Position numbers and translations under genes: made by a program. Shown piece after piece: positions 38,838-47,187 of a DNA stretch of 64,000 nucleotides (position 1 is the stretch's first letter; each line of letters starts with the position of its first letter). The notes beneath the pieces are model-generated. The model saw only the letters and a program-made list of their open reading frames with translations, searched no databases and had not been told where the DNA came from. The DNA comes from Bacteroidota bacterium (GTDB taxonomy: Bacteria > Bacteroidota > Ignavibacteria > Kapaibacteriales > UBA2268), in contig JAJXYC010000013.1 of NCBI GenBank assembly GCA_021780815.1, positions 186,001 to 250,000 of the forward strand, written 5' to 3'.

Positions 38838-38863
38838 AAAGTGTCTAATTTTGTTTACACTTT
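38838..38863. promoter_or_regulatory. Inverted repeat framing a -7-like element
   Basis: AAAGTGT and ACACTTT (7 bp) flank a 12-nt spacer that contains TAATTTTG at 38846-38853. It could be a weak terminator for lnt or an operator over a promoter for the gene at 39045. Confidence 0.35.
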
Positions 38864-38931
38864 GAAATTACATTATATCCTACGTATGAGATAGACCATA
38901 TTATTTTATAAGTCATTCAAAAAAATATTAT

Positions 38932-38939
38932 TAATTTTG
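38932..38939 (+). promoter_or_regulatory. Candidate -7 element (TAATTTTG) for the gene at 39045
   Basis: TAnnTTTG match about 106 nt before the preferred ATG. It includes the TTG at 38937 that could be mistaken for a start. Confidence 0.35.
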
Positions 38940-39044
38940 TATTCAGCAAAATTGCTAATTCAAAAAAGTTTATCTTTCAAATGTTCAGCAATCTATTTAC
39001 TAACAAAGTTAAGTTTTAAAATTAAAGCAAAAGTAAAAAAAACT

Positions 39045-40148
39045 ATGAAAAAGATTTTCAAGATTATTTTATACGTATTCATAATTATATTTGCATTGAT
39101 TGGATTTGGTTTAACTACTGCATACTTTGCTGTTAAATTCCATATAACTGATGACCCAGGCAATGTTGATGTCAATGATAGGTTATATAAAGAAATAGCG
39201 GAAAAAGATTTTTCCAGTCATAATAAGGATTCTACTTATTTAAATAAATTAGACCCAGAATTAGCAAAAAACTATTTGAACTTGCTTGTTCTAAGCAAAT
39301 TTTATCCTTATAATGCAAAAGTAATTTTGAATGCAGTCTCAAATTTACAAGATAAAGATATATTTTCAAAGTTACTTTATGCTTTTTCTTCTCATATTAA
39401 GCATCAAGATGAATATATTCATCTATTAAGCACAATGCAAAGTTTGTATGAGCAACCAGTTACTAAAGATACATTAGAAAATATTTATGAGTGGATGAAT
39501 ATTCCAGAATGGAATGATTTAAAAATTGCAATTACCAAAGACAAAAAAATGATAGATAGTGCTTCATATTTAGCAGGAGTTGAACCAAGAATAGTTGTTT
39601 GTTGTCTAATTGGTGAACAAATTCGCTTATTTAATTCTGACCGTGAAATATATAAAAAAGTAATTGGACCTTTAAAAATTCTTTCAGTAGAAAATAATTT
39701 TTCATTAGGAATAACAGGAATTAAAGATTTTACAGCAAAAAGTATTGAAAGCAATTTAATTGATTCTACTTCAATATTTTATTTAGGTAAAAAATATGAA
39801 AATATACTTGGAGATGTAAAAAATCTCACTGATAGTTCCAGATATTATAGATTTGTCAATGTTAGAAATCACTTTTATCAATATTTATATACCGCACTTT
39901 ATTTAAAGGAGATCCAAACCCAATGGAAAAAGATGAATTACGATATTTCTAATCGTCCGGAAATTCTTACAACTTTGTTTAATATCGGTTTTAATGGTTC
40001 TCGTCCCAAGCCTAACCCGCAAGTTGGAGGCGCACAAGTGAAAGTCCATGGACAAAGTTTCACTTTTGGAGGTATAGGTTTTGATTTTTACTATTCAGGT
40101 GAATTAACAAAAGAATTTCCTTATTTAGAGAAGAAATTTTGGAATTAA
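39045..40148 (+). CDS. Inner-membrane-anchored protein with possible lysozyme-like domain
   Basis: A 367-residue protein anchored by one N-terminal helix (residues about 5-27, FKIILYVFIIIFALIGFGL), with the rest predicted periplasmic. The stretch EPRIVVCCLIGEQIRLF followed about 30 residues later by FSLGITGIKDFTAKSIE resembles the catalytic Glu and the S-x-G-x-x-x-I-K-x-x-TA motif of lytic-transglycosylase-like folds. This is inference, not a firm family match. The frame runs upstream to a TTG at 38937, but ATG 39045 is preferred because the signal anchor starts there. Convergent with the tatD operon. Confidence 0.65.
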   Translation: MKKIFKIILYVFIIIFALIGFGLTTAYFAVKFHITDDPGNVDVNDRLYKEIAEKDFSSHNKDSTYLNKLDPELAKNYLNLLVLSKFYPYNAKVILNAVSNLQDKDIFSKLLYAFSSHIKHQDEYIHLLSTMQSLYEQPVTKDTLENIYEWMNIPEWNDLKIAITKDKKMIDSASYLAGVEPRIVVCCLIGEQIRLFNSDREIYKKVIGPLKILSVENNFSLGITGIKDFTAKSIESNLIDSTSIFYLGKKYENILGDVKNLTDSSRYYRFVNVRNHFYQYLYTALYLKEIQTQWKKMNYDISNRPEILTTLFNIGFNGSRPKPNPQVGGAQVKVHGQSFTFGGIGFDFYYSGELTKEFPYLEKKFWN

Positions 40149-40223
40149 TTCTGTTTGTTAATTCAACTAAATAATAGAAGATATTTAAAAGATTATAACA
40201 ATATTTTTTTATTCTGTGTGAAA

Positions 40224-40961
40224 TTAAAAAAGTGGAGGATACCAGATTATTCCAAAACGTGGAATTGAGAAGAAACTAGTAAATTCACTTGGTTTATTGT
40301 AGTTTGTTGGGTCAGTGTAATTGTATCTTGGGTCGTAATCTAATTTTGTTGAGCCAGTAACAAAGTTTAATCTCCATTCAGCATTTAAAACAAAAAGACC
40401 TGCTCCACTGATAGGTATATTTGCAAAAAATCCTAAACCGAAGAGCATACCATACTTATTATCTATCAAAATAGTTTTTTTATTAGTAAGAAAGTTGTAC
40501 TTGGAAGAAGTTTTATTGGTATATGAAATTCCTGTAAGAGCAAAGAAATTAACTCTGCTGTAAGGATTTGCAATAAAGCCGATTGCAGCTTCGTATAAAT
40601 TACTTTTAATTGGGTCTAAAATACCGGGTGCATCAATAGCTGGCTTTTTATCTTCAAAATGCAAATAAGATGCTTGAATGAATGTCCAACTTAATGGATG
40701 GTATATAATATTTCCACCATAAGTAAAAAGTCCATCGTGTGAAACATCTTGGTCGCTTGGTTTATAAGTATCGACAACAGTATTTGTTCCAAGAACAAAA
40801 CCAATTCCAAGAACTTTATTTATATATTCATGTTTAGGTTGAATATTAGTTGTATCTTCATAATCTTGCTGGGCATAAAGATTTGTAAATGCAAATAAAA
40901 GCCCAACAAAAAGGACAAATATTGATAACCTAAAAAAAACTTTGGCTGTTTTGGTTGTCAT
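40224..40961 (-). CDS. Outer-membrane beta-barrel protein started inside the tatD frame
   Basis: A probable independent product of 245 residues from the ATG at codon 242 of tatD. AGAGG lies 9 nt upstream, within the TatD codons for EEV. The first 31 residues read as a normal signal peptide: MTTKTAKVFFR (basic), then a hydrophobic core (LSIFVLFVGLLFAF) and a cleavage-like NLYAQ. The body has strands such as VLGIGFVLGTNTV, YGMLFGLGFFAN and LFVLNAEWRLNFV, as in small porin-like barrels. No family name. A signal peptide in the middle of a cytoplasmic nuclease would not work in a fusion, so internal initiation is the better reading. Confidence 0.7.
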   Translation of the reverse strand: MTTKTAKVFFRLSIFVLFVGLLFAFTNLYAQQDYEDTTNIQPKHEYINKVLGIGFVLGTNTVVDTYKPSDQDVSHDGLFTYGGNIIYHPLSWTFIQASYLHFEDKKPAIDAPGILDPIKSNLYEAAIGFIANPYSRVNFFALTGISYTNKTSSKYNFLTNKKTILIDNKYGMLFGLGFFANIPISGAGLFVLNAEWRLNFVTGSTKLDYDPRYNYTDPTNYNKPSEFTSFFSIPRFGIIWYPPLF

Positions 40962-41684
40962 TTGAATTACCTCTTCAAGATTTATTGATTTAATTTCTGA
41001 AATTTTTTCAGCAATATATTTTAAATATTTTGGTTCGTTTCTTTTACCCCGAAAAGGAATAGGCGACATATATGGCGAATCAGTTTCTAACATAATTCTA
41101 TCAATAGGAGCTTGCTTTACTACTTCTCGTAAAGCATCTGCTTTTTTAAAGGTTATATTGCCAGTAAAGGAAACATTAAAGCCAAGTTCAATAACTTTTT
41201 CCATCATTTTTATATCACTTGAAAAACAATGTAGAACTCCTTTCAATAATCCATCCTGTTGTTCTTTTAAAATTTCAAAAATATCATTATCTGCTTCTCT
41301 ATTATGGACGATTATTGGTAAGTCAAATTTTTTTGCTAATTCAATTTGTTGGATGAACACTTTTTTTTGAATCTCTTTGGGCGAAAAATCGTAGTAATAA
41401 TCCAAACCAATCTCTCCGATAGCTTTTACTTTTGGTCTAATTGCATATTCTTCAATTTGTGAAATTATGTGTTGTGAAAATTCATTAGAATTATGAGGAT
41501 GTATTCCTATTGTACAGAACAAATTTGGGTATTGAATAGCTAAATTATACATTTTTTCAAATGTTTTTGATTCTATGGCAGGCATTATTATGTATTCAAC
41601 TTTTTCAGCAAATGCATTATGAATAACTTCTCCAATGTCTTCATTGAATTCATCAGAAAAAATGTGTGCATGTGTATCAACCAT
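40224..41684 (-). CDS. tatD: TatD family metal-dependent DNase, reading frame runs on into an outer-membrane protein
   Basis: Residues 1-252 are a complete TatD: metal ligands His5/His7 (DTHAHIF), Glu91 (IGEIGLDYYYD), His127 (PIIVHNRE), His152 (VLHCFSS) and Asp202 (LETDSPYMSP), ending at the usual TTKxAKVFF tail. TatD enzymes are 3'-5' DNases/RNases in DNA repair and quality control. Unusually there is no stop: the same frame passes into a signal peptide and a 215-residue barrel-like protein, giving 486 codons. An 8-T run on the coding strand (40932-40939) lies at the junction; one more T would give an immediate TAG. Its start overlaps the bcp stop by one base (TAATG), so it is coupled to bcp in the dnaX-bcp-tatD operon. 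Confidence 0.85.
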   Translation of the reverse strand: MVDTHAHIFSDEFNEDIGEVIHNAFAEKVEYIIMPAIESKTFEKMYNLAIQYPNLFCTIGIHPHNSNEFSQHIISQIEEYAIRPKVKAIGEIGLDYYYDFSPKEIQKKVFIQQIELAKKFDLPIIVHNREADNDIFEILKEQQDGLLKGVLHCFSSDIKMMEKVIELGFNVSFTGNITFKKADALREVVKQAPIDRIMLETDSPYMSPIPFRGKRNEPKYLKYIAEKISEIKSINLEEVIQMTTKTAKVFFRLSIFVLFVGLLFAFTNLYAQQDYEDTTNIQPKHEYINKVLGIGFVLGTNTVVDTYKPSDQDVSHDGLFTYGGNIIYHPLSWTFIQASYLHFEDKKPAIDAPGILDPIKSNLYEAAIGFIANPYSRVNFFALTGISYTNKTSSKYNFLTNKKTILIDNKYGMLFGLGFFANIPISGAGLFVLNAEWRLNFVTGSTKLDYDPRYNYTDPTNYNKPSEFTSFFSIPRFGIIWYPPLF

Positions 41685-42157
41685 TATTTTTCTTGTAATT
41701 TATTTAATGCGGCTCTAACTTCTTCTATATGTCCCTCTACTTTTACATTTTTTTTTATCCATTTAATATTGCTTTGCGGGTCTAAAATAAATGTTGAACG
41801 TACTACTCCGATATATTTCTTGCCATACATAGATTTTTCACCTAAAATTCCATAAAGATTGCATATTTCTTTGTTTTCGTCGGATATCAATCGAAAGTTT
41901 AAGTCAAATTTATTTTTAAAATTTTGATGAGACTTTACCGAATCAGGGCTAACCCCAATTACTTCGGCATTTAATGCAGATAATTCTGAAAAATTATCTC
42001 TAAACGAGCATGCTTCTTTTGTGCAACCTGATGTGTTGTCTTTGGGATAAAAATATAAGATTACCCATTTCCCTTTAAATTCATATAAACTAATATCGTT
42101 TCCTTTATCATCAGTTGCATTAAAGTTCGGGGCGATTTGTTCTAATTGTAAATCCAT
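41684..42157 (-). CDS. bcp: Thiol peroxidase / bacterioferritin comigratory protein (Bcp)
   Basis: A 157-residue peroxiredoxin. Peroxidatic Cys45 and resolving Cys50 (NTSGCTKEAC) have the same five-residue spacing as E. coli Bcp (atypical two-cysteine type). It reduces hydrogen and organic peroxides with thioredoxin. It lies 23 bp after dnaX and overlaps the tatD start by one base. Confidence 0.95.
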   Translation of the reverse strand: MDLQLEQIAPNFNATDDKGNDISLYEFKGKWVILYFYPKDNTSGCTKEACSFRDNFSELSALNAEVIGVSPDSVKSHQNFKNKFDLNFRLISDENKEICNLYGILGEKSMYGKKYIGVVRSTFILDPQSNIKWIKKNVKVEGHIEEVRAALNKLQEK

Positions 42158-42180
42158 ATTTTCAACCTTTATTTGAGTGT

Positions 42181-43953
42181 TTACATTTGTAATTTTGCAT
42201 CAAAAATATTAATAATTTCTTTATCTAATTCCGTTAAATTTGTGTCATTTATTTTTGACGATTTATTTTTTTTTGTAGTTTTTTCTTTTACAATTTGTTT
42301 AGTATCCAAATTATCATTTATTTTTTTAGAATGCTCTTCTTGATAGCTATTTTGTACGTTACTGCCTTTACTTGAAAGGTGATATTCAATATTAATTTTG
42401 CCAGAATAAAAATTATCAACTAAATTCAACAAGCTGTTTTTATTGACTTCTAACGAATAGTTCTTAAAGACAATTTCTGAATCAAAGAATAAAATAATTT
42501 TATTATCTTCAAATTCTACTTCTAAATTGCCAAGAGTCGATAAATTATACTCTGAAATTCCATATTCTAAAACAAAGAAATGCCATTTTTCTTCAAGTTC
42601 TTGAGCATAAATTATTTTATTCTTGATTTCACTTTTAATATTTGTTGTAGTTTTCTGCTTATTTTCGGTAGCATTTTCCGTTACTCGTATTTTTTCTTTT
42701 TCTTCCATAGAAATAGGTTGAAGATCTTCCTGCTTTTTCTCAGAAGGTAAAATTGTATTTTGGCTAACTTTATTTAGAGGTAATTGATTAGTATTATTCT
42801 CCGAAATTAAATTGTTTTTTTTTATAAAATCGATTAACTCATTAATACTGTAAGATTTAGGCATAGAGGCAAGTTGTGCTAATATTAATTCAAATCTTAC
42901 TTTGGGTTGTGGTGAAAATTTTAATTGTTGTTCAGAATTAGAAATAAATTGAATAATTCTTAGAATATCGCTAACTTCAAAATTTTGTGAGTGTGTCAAA
43001 TATTTTTCTTGTAGAACTTTTGAAGCTGTGATGAAAGAAGTATTTTTTGCAATTTTAACAGCAAGAATATTTCTAAAATGCTCTAATAATCCTTGAATAG
43101 TTTCAATATAATCATAGCCTTTACTTGAAACCAAGGAAGCAAATCTAAACATACTTTCAATATCATTTTTCAAGATACTTTCAGAAATATCGAAAAAGAA
43201 GTCTTCATCTATTAAATGCAAAGCATCAGCAAGAGACTGGTAATTAACTTCTTTTCCTGTGAAAGCTACTACTTGGTCAAAAATACTTTCCGCATCTCTC
43301 ATTGAACCATCAGCTTTTTTAGAAATTGCATAAAGTGATTGGTCGTCAATTGAGATGTTTTCTTTTTCAGAGATTATTTTAAGTTGAAAAATTATATTTT
43401 CAATTTCCATTCTTCTAAAATCAAATCTTTGGCAACGGCTCATAATAGTTGCGGGTACTTTGTGTGGTTCAGTGGTTGCAAAAACAAAAATCAAATGTTC
43501 GGGTGGTTCTTCTAATGTTTTTAATAGGGCATTAAAAGCGCTTGTAGAAAGCATATGAACTTCATCAATAATATACATTTTGTATCTACCGTGGACAGGG
43601 GGAAATTTCACATTTTCTCTTAGCTTACGGACATCTTCCACGCTATTGTTTGAAGCGCCATCAATTTCAATAATATCCAATGAACGACCTTCCAATGAAC
43701 TTTTACAAGATTCGCATTCATTGCAAGGTTCGCCATCTTTTAAATTGGTGCAATTTAAGGCTCGTGCAAAAATTCTGGCAGTTGTTGTTTTGCCAACTCC
43801 TCTTGGTCCATTAAAAAGATAAGCATGATGAACTCTATTTTGCTTGATTGCATTCATCAATGTCCGAGTAATATGGCTTTGACCAATTACATCTTTAAAA
43901 ACTAATGGTCTAAATTTCCTTGCTGTAACTAAAAATGATTTCTGATTTTCCAC
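42181..43953 (-). CDS. dnaX: DNA polymerase III subunits gamma/tau
   Basis: A 590-residue clamp-loader ATPase. Walker A GPRGVGKT is at residues 49-56, zinc cysteines are Cys68, 77, 80 and 83, followed by DEVHMLS (Walker B) and the SRC motif (MSRCQRFDF). The C-terminal 200 residues are Lys/Asn/Ser-rich and variable, as in tau. The start is a GTG, because conserved sequence (FLVTARKFRPLVF) begins at residue 7 and no ATG precedes it. A TATATTTG element lies at 43977-43984. First gene of the dnaX-bcp-tatD operon. Confidence 0.95.
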   Translation of the reverse strand: MENQKSFLVTARKFRPLVFKDVIGQSHITRTLMNAIKQNRVHHAYLFNGPRGVGKTTTARIFARALNCTNLKDGEPCNECESCKSSLEGRSLDIIEIDGASNNSVEDVRKLRENVKFPPVHGRYKMYIIDEVHMLSTSAFNALLKTLEEPPEHLIFVFATTEPHKVPATIMSRCQRFDFRRMEIENIIFQLKIISEKENISIDDQSLYAISKKADGSMRDAESIFDQVVAFTGKEVNYQSLADALHLIDEDFFFDISESILKNDIESMFRFASLVSSKGYDYIETIQGLLEHFRNILAVKIAKNTSFITASKVLQEKYLTHSQNFEVSDILRIIQFISNSEQQLKFSPQPKVRFELILAQLASMPKSYSINELIDFIKKNNLISENNTNQLPLNKVSQNTILPSEKKQEDLQPISMEEKEKIRVTENATENKQKTTTNIKSEIKNKIIYAQELEEKWHFFVLEYGISEYNLSTLGNLEVEFEDNKIILFFDSEIVFKNYSLEVNKNSLLNLVDNFYSGKINIEYHLSSKGSNVQNSYQEEHSKKINDNLDTKQIVKEKTTKKNKSSKINDTNLTELDKEIINIFDAKLQM

Positions 43954-43976
43954 AAATTAAACTTTTATAATATTTA

Positions 43977-43984
43977 CAAATATA
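43977..43984 (-). promoter_or_regulatory. Candidate -7 element (TATATTTG) for dnaX
   Basis: TAnnTTTG on the minus strand about 24 nt before the GTG start; the implied leader is very short. Confidence 0.4.
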
Positions 43985-44044
43985 TTAATTATAAACAACA
44001 ATAAAGATATTAACGATTAAAAAAAATAAAAAGTAAAAATATTA

Positions 44045-46099
44045 CTATTTTTTAAATTCAATATTTGGATATATATCTTTATCTAAATTTTCAAATAAGA
44101 TTTCGGCAACATCTTTAATTTCTACCGTTTCATTTTCTAATGCTTTTACACCATCAGAAATCATAATATTACAAAACGGGCAATTTACTCCAATTATGTC
44201 AGGTTTAGTTGAAATTAATTCTTCGGTACGTTCAATATTAATTCTTTTGCCTTGTGATTCTTCCATAAACATTTGTGCGCCACCTGCGCCGCAACATAGT
44301 GCTTTGTCTTTGTGTCTTGAAGGTTCAAGCAAGGTAAAGTTTTCAATATTTTGGATTAAGTTTCTTGGTTCATTATAGATTTGATTGTATCGCCCTAAAT
44401 AACAAGAATCGTGATAAGATAGTGTTTTACTATCTTCCGACTTTTTCATTTTTAATTTTCCCTGTTTCACTAAATCATTTAAAAATTTAGTGTGGTGAAC
44501 AACTTTTGGTTTAAAACCAAAGTCTGGATACTCATTTTTGAAAGTATTGAAACAATGAGGGCAAGTCGTGATAATATTATTAACTTTATAATTAGATAAA
44601 ATTTCAATATTGGTTTTGATTAAAGAATCCGCAAGATATTCATTGCCAGAACGTCTTGCGGGGTCTCCGTTACATTGCTCTTCATTACCTAATATAGCAA
44701 AATTAATATTTGCCGCTTGTAAAAGCTGAGCGAAAGCACGGCTAACTTTTTTGCCACGGTCATCAAAACTACCTGCACAGCCTACCCAAAACAGATAGTC
44801 AAAATTTGGATTTTCTGCAGCAATTTGAACATTCAAATCAGATGCCCATTCCCCTCTGTCGGCTGGCGAAAATCCCCATGGATTACCGGAATTTTCAATA
44901 TTTGAAAATGTGTTCTGTAATAATGGCGGGAATTCCGATTCCATTAACACTAAACCTCGTCTCATTTCAATAATGGAAGGAACGTGTTCAATAGTTATTG
45001 GACATTCTTGCATACAAGCGCCGCAAGTAGTGCATTGCCAAATTGCTTCAAAGTTTTCATAATCAGATATGAATTTTTTATCCAAAATATTTTGTTCTTC
45101 TTTGTTTCTTTGAGAAGGATTAATAATAGGATCTTTTCCATTTTCTTTGATTAGGATTGGTCCAATATCGTCCATTCTTGCCCTGATTTGAATTATAATT
45201 TGTCTTGGGTCTAATACTTTGCCTGTCAAAACTGCCGGACACACACTTGTGCAACGTCCACAATGAGTACAACTATAACCATCAAGTATTGCTAACCAAT
45301 TTAAATCAGTTGCTTCTGTTACGCCATATTTTTCATTACTTTCATCTTCAAAATTAATTGGATTCAATTTTGCAGGAATTGTGTCTGAACCATAATATAC
45401 TGTAAACAAGGAAGTATAAACATGAAGATGTTTTGAAAATGGCAAATAATTCATAAATACAAAAATTGCAAGTATGTGTATCCACCAAGCCAATTCATAT
45501 AATGTTTGAGCATAAGGGAAACTTATAAAATTACTTAATAAATGAGATACTGGTTTGTAACTATATTCTTCTGCACCACAAAGTGAATAATTGGATGCAT
45601 TTTGTAAGATTAACCCTAATGTGATTATTAAAATAAAGGTTAAAACTAAAATTGCATCAATTTTTTCAGATTTATCGCCTTGTAAACGAGAAATTTTTAA
45701 AACAAATCTTCTATAAAAGGCAACAATTACTCCTAAAAGTATTACTATTGAAAAAATATCAGTTGAAAATGAAGTTATAGTATAGAAATAACCTAAAAAG
45801 TTCCAAGAAAATGAAGGATTAAAACCTTGAATTACTGATTCGGAAGCGGAAAAAAGAAATATTAAAAATCCCCAAAAAATTCCTGCATGAATCCAGCCTG
45901 CATCTTTGTCTCTAAATATTTTTGTTTGTCCCAAAGCAATTTGGATTAACCTTTTAAAATTTTTCCATTTTGTGTTTCTTTGTCGTAATGGAGTTCCTAA
46001 TTTAATTGTTTCATAAAGCCTTACTAAGTTAAAATATAAATAAGAAATTGCTCCAAGAAAGATAAAAATAAATGCGATAGTTTTTACTGAAAAGTCCAT
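44045..46099 (-). CDS. Membrane Fe-S oxidoreductase with two 4Fe-4S centres and two CCG domains (HdrD/GlpC-like)
   Basis: A 684-residue protein. About residues 1-240 carry six helices of the nitrate-reductase-gamma/cytochrome type. Two ferredoxin motifs follow (CTHCGRCTSVCPAVL and CTTCGACMQECPI). Then come two cysteine-rich CCG modules (VGCAGSFDDRGK ... CPHCFNTF; HDSCYLGRYNQIY ... LCCGAGGAQMF). The fusion of a membrane cytochrome-like part with an HdrD-like part suggests electron transfer between the quinone pool and a soluble partner such as electron-transfer flavoprotein. The partner is not in the window. It starts 8 bp after the ABC ATPase gene. Confidence 0.87.
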   Translation of the reverse strand: MDFSVKTIAFIFIFLGAISYLYFNLVRLYETIKLGTPLRQRNTKWKNFKRLIQIALGQTKIFRDKDAGWIHAGIFWGFLIFLFSASESVIQGFNPSFSWNFLGYFYTITSFSTDIFSIVILLGVIVAFYRRFVLKISRLQGDKSEKIDAILVLTFILIITLGLILQNASNYSLCGAEEYSYKPVSHLLSNFISFPYAQTLYELAWWIHILAIFVFMNYLPFSKHLHVYTSLFTVYYGSDTIPAKLNPINFEDESNEKYGVTEATDLNWLAILDGYSCTHCGRCTSVCPAVLTGKVLDPRQIIIQIRARMDDIGPILIKENGKDPIINPSQRNKEEQNILDKKFISDYENFEAIWQCTTCGACMQECPITIEHVPSIIEMRRGLVLMESEFPPLLQNTFSNIENSGNPWGFSPADRGEWASDLNVQIAAENPNFDYLFWVGCAGSFDDRGKKVSRAFAQLLQAANINFAILGNEEQCNGDPARRSGNEYLADSLIKTNIEILSNYKVNNIITTCPHCFNTFKNEYPDFGFKPKVVHHTKFLNDLVKQGKLKMKKSEDSKTLSYHDSCYLGRYNQIYNEPRNLIQNIENFTLLEPSRHKDKALCCGAGGAQMFMEESQGKRINIERTEELISTKPDIIGVNCPFCNIMISDGVKALENETVEIKDVAEILFENLDKDIYPNIEFKK

Positions 46100-46107
46100 A
46101 ATTGTTC

Positions 46108-47187
46108 TTATATTTTGTTGTTATTATTATCAAAAAAAATTAGTTTATCTTGGTTTAAGTATATATCAATATATTCATCTTGATTTAGATGTATTTTTTC
46201 ATTAGTTCTAAACGATTTTAATTCTTTGTTAAATTCAAAATTAACAATAGTTTCGTTACCCATATACTCAATTGTTAATATTTTTCTTTTTCCTAAAAAT
46301 ATAGAATGCGGGAAAACAGGTTTTAAAAAGATATTCTCGGGTCTAATAGCAATTTTTACTGGATTAGATTGTAATATTTCTTTTAGGGATTCATAAAAAT
46401 TCAATATAAGTTTCTGATTCAAAGAACTAGAATCGTCATTTAAATTGAGTGAATCAATTGTAAATAAATTAATTTGAGGATTACCAACAAAAGTAGCTAC
46501 GAAAAGATTAGAAGGGTTTTCGTAGATTTCAAAAGGAGAACCAATTTGCTGAATTATACCGTTGTTTAAAACAACAATTTTATCGCCCATTGTCATAGCT
46601 TCAACTTGATCATGAGTAACGTAAATTGACGTGGTACCAAGCTCTTTGTGTAATTGATAAAGTTCTGTTCGCATTTGCATGCGTAACTTTGCATCTAAAT
46701 TTGATAGCGGTTCATCAAATAAAAAGATTTGAGGCGAACGTGAAATAGCTCTTCCTAATGCAACTCTTTGTCTTTGACCACCTGAAAGTTGTTTTGGTTT
46801 ATAATCCAAATATTCTTTGAGACCAATGAATTCAGAAATTTGCAGTACTCGTTCTTTAATTTTTTCTTTTTTTTCACCACTAATTTTTAAAGGAAAGGCG
46901 ATGTTATCAAAAACATTAAGATGCGGGTATAGAGCATAATTTTGAAATACCATACCTATATTTCTATTTTTTGGTTCTAATGAATTGATAACTTTATCAT
47001 TAAAAAAAATCGTACCTGTATCTTCTTTTTCCAAGCCAGCGATTATGCGCAAAAGAGTTGTTTTGCCACAACCAGAAGGACCGAGAAATACACAAAATTC
47101 GCCATCATCAATCATTAACGAAATATCTTTTAAAATAGATTTCCCTTTTTCAAAAGATTTGCTAATATTTTCAAGTCTAACTTTCAA
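46108..47187 (-). CDS. ABC transporter ATPase, MalK/UgpC-like (CUT1 family)
   Basis: A 359-residue ATPase with Walker A GPSGCGKT (36-43), Q-loop, signature LSGGQRQ (134-140), Walker B FLFDEP (155-160), an H-loop in VTHDQVEAMT and a C-terminal TOBE/OB regulatory domain. It matches ATPases that energise carbohydrate importers. No permease or binding-protein gene is next to it, so it may serve transporters encoded elsewhere. It starts immediately after the stop of the S9 peptidase gene. Confidence 0.92.
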   Translation of the reverse strand: MKVRLENISKSFEKGKSILKDISLMIDDGEFCVFLGPSGCGKTTLLRIIAGLEKEDTGTIFFNDKVINSLEPKNRNIGMVFQNYALYPHLNVFDNIAFPLKISGEKKEKIKERVLQISEFIGLKEYLDYKPKQLSGGQRQRVALGRAISRSPQIFLFDEPLSNLDAKLRMQMRTELYQLHKELGTTSIYVTHDQVEAMTMGDKIVVLNNGIIQQIGSPFEIYENPSNLFVATFVGNPQINLFTIDSLNLNDDSSSLNQKLILNFYESLKEILQSNPVKIAIRPENIFLKPVFPHSIFLGKRKILTIEYMGNETIVNFEFNKELKSFRTNEKIHLNQDEYIDIYLNQDKLIFFDNNNNKI

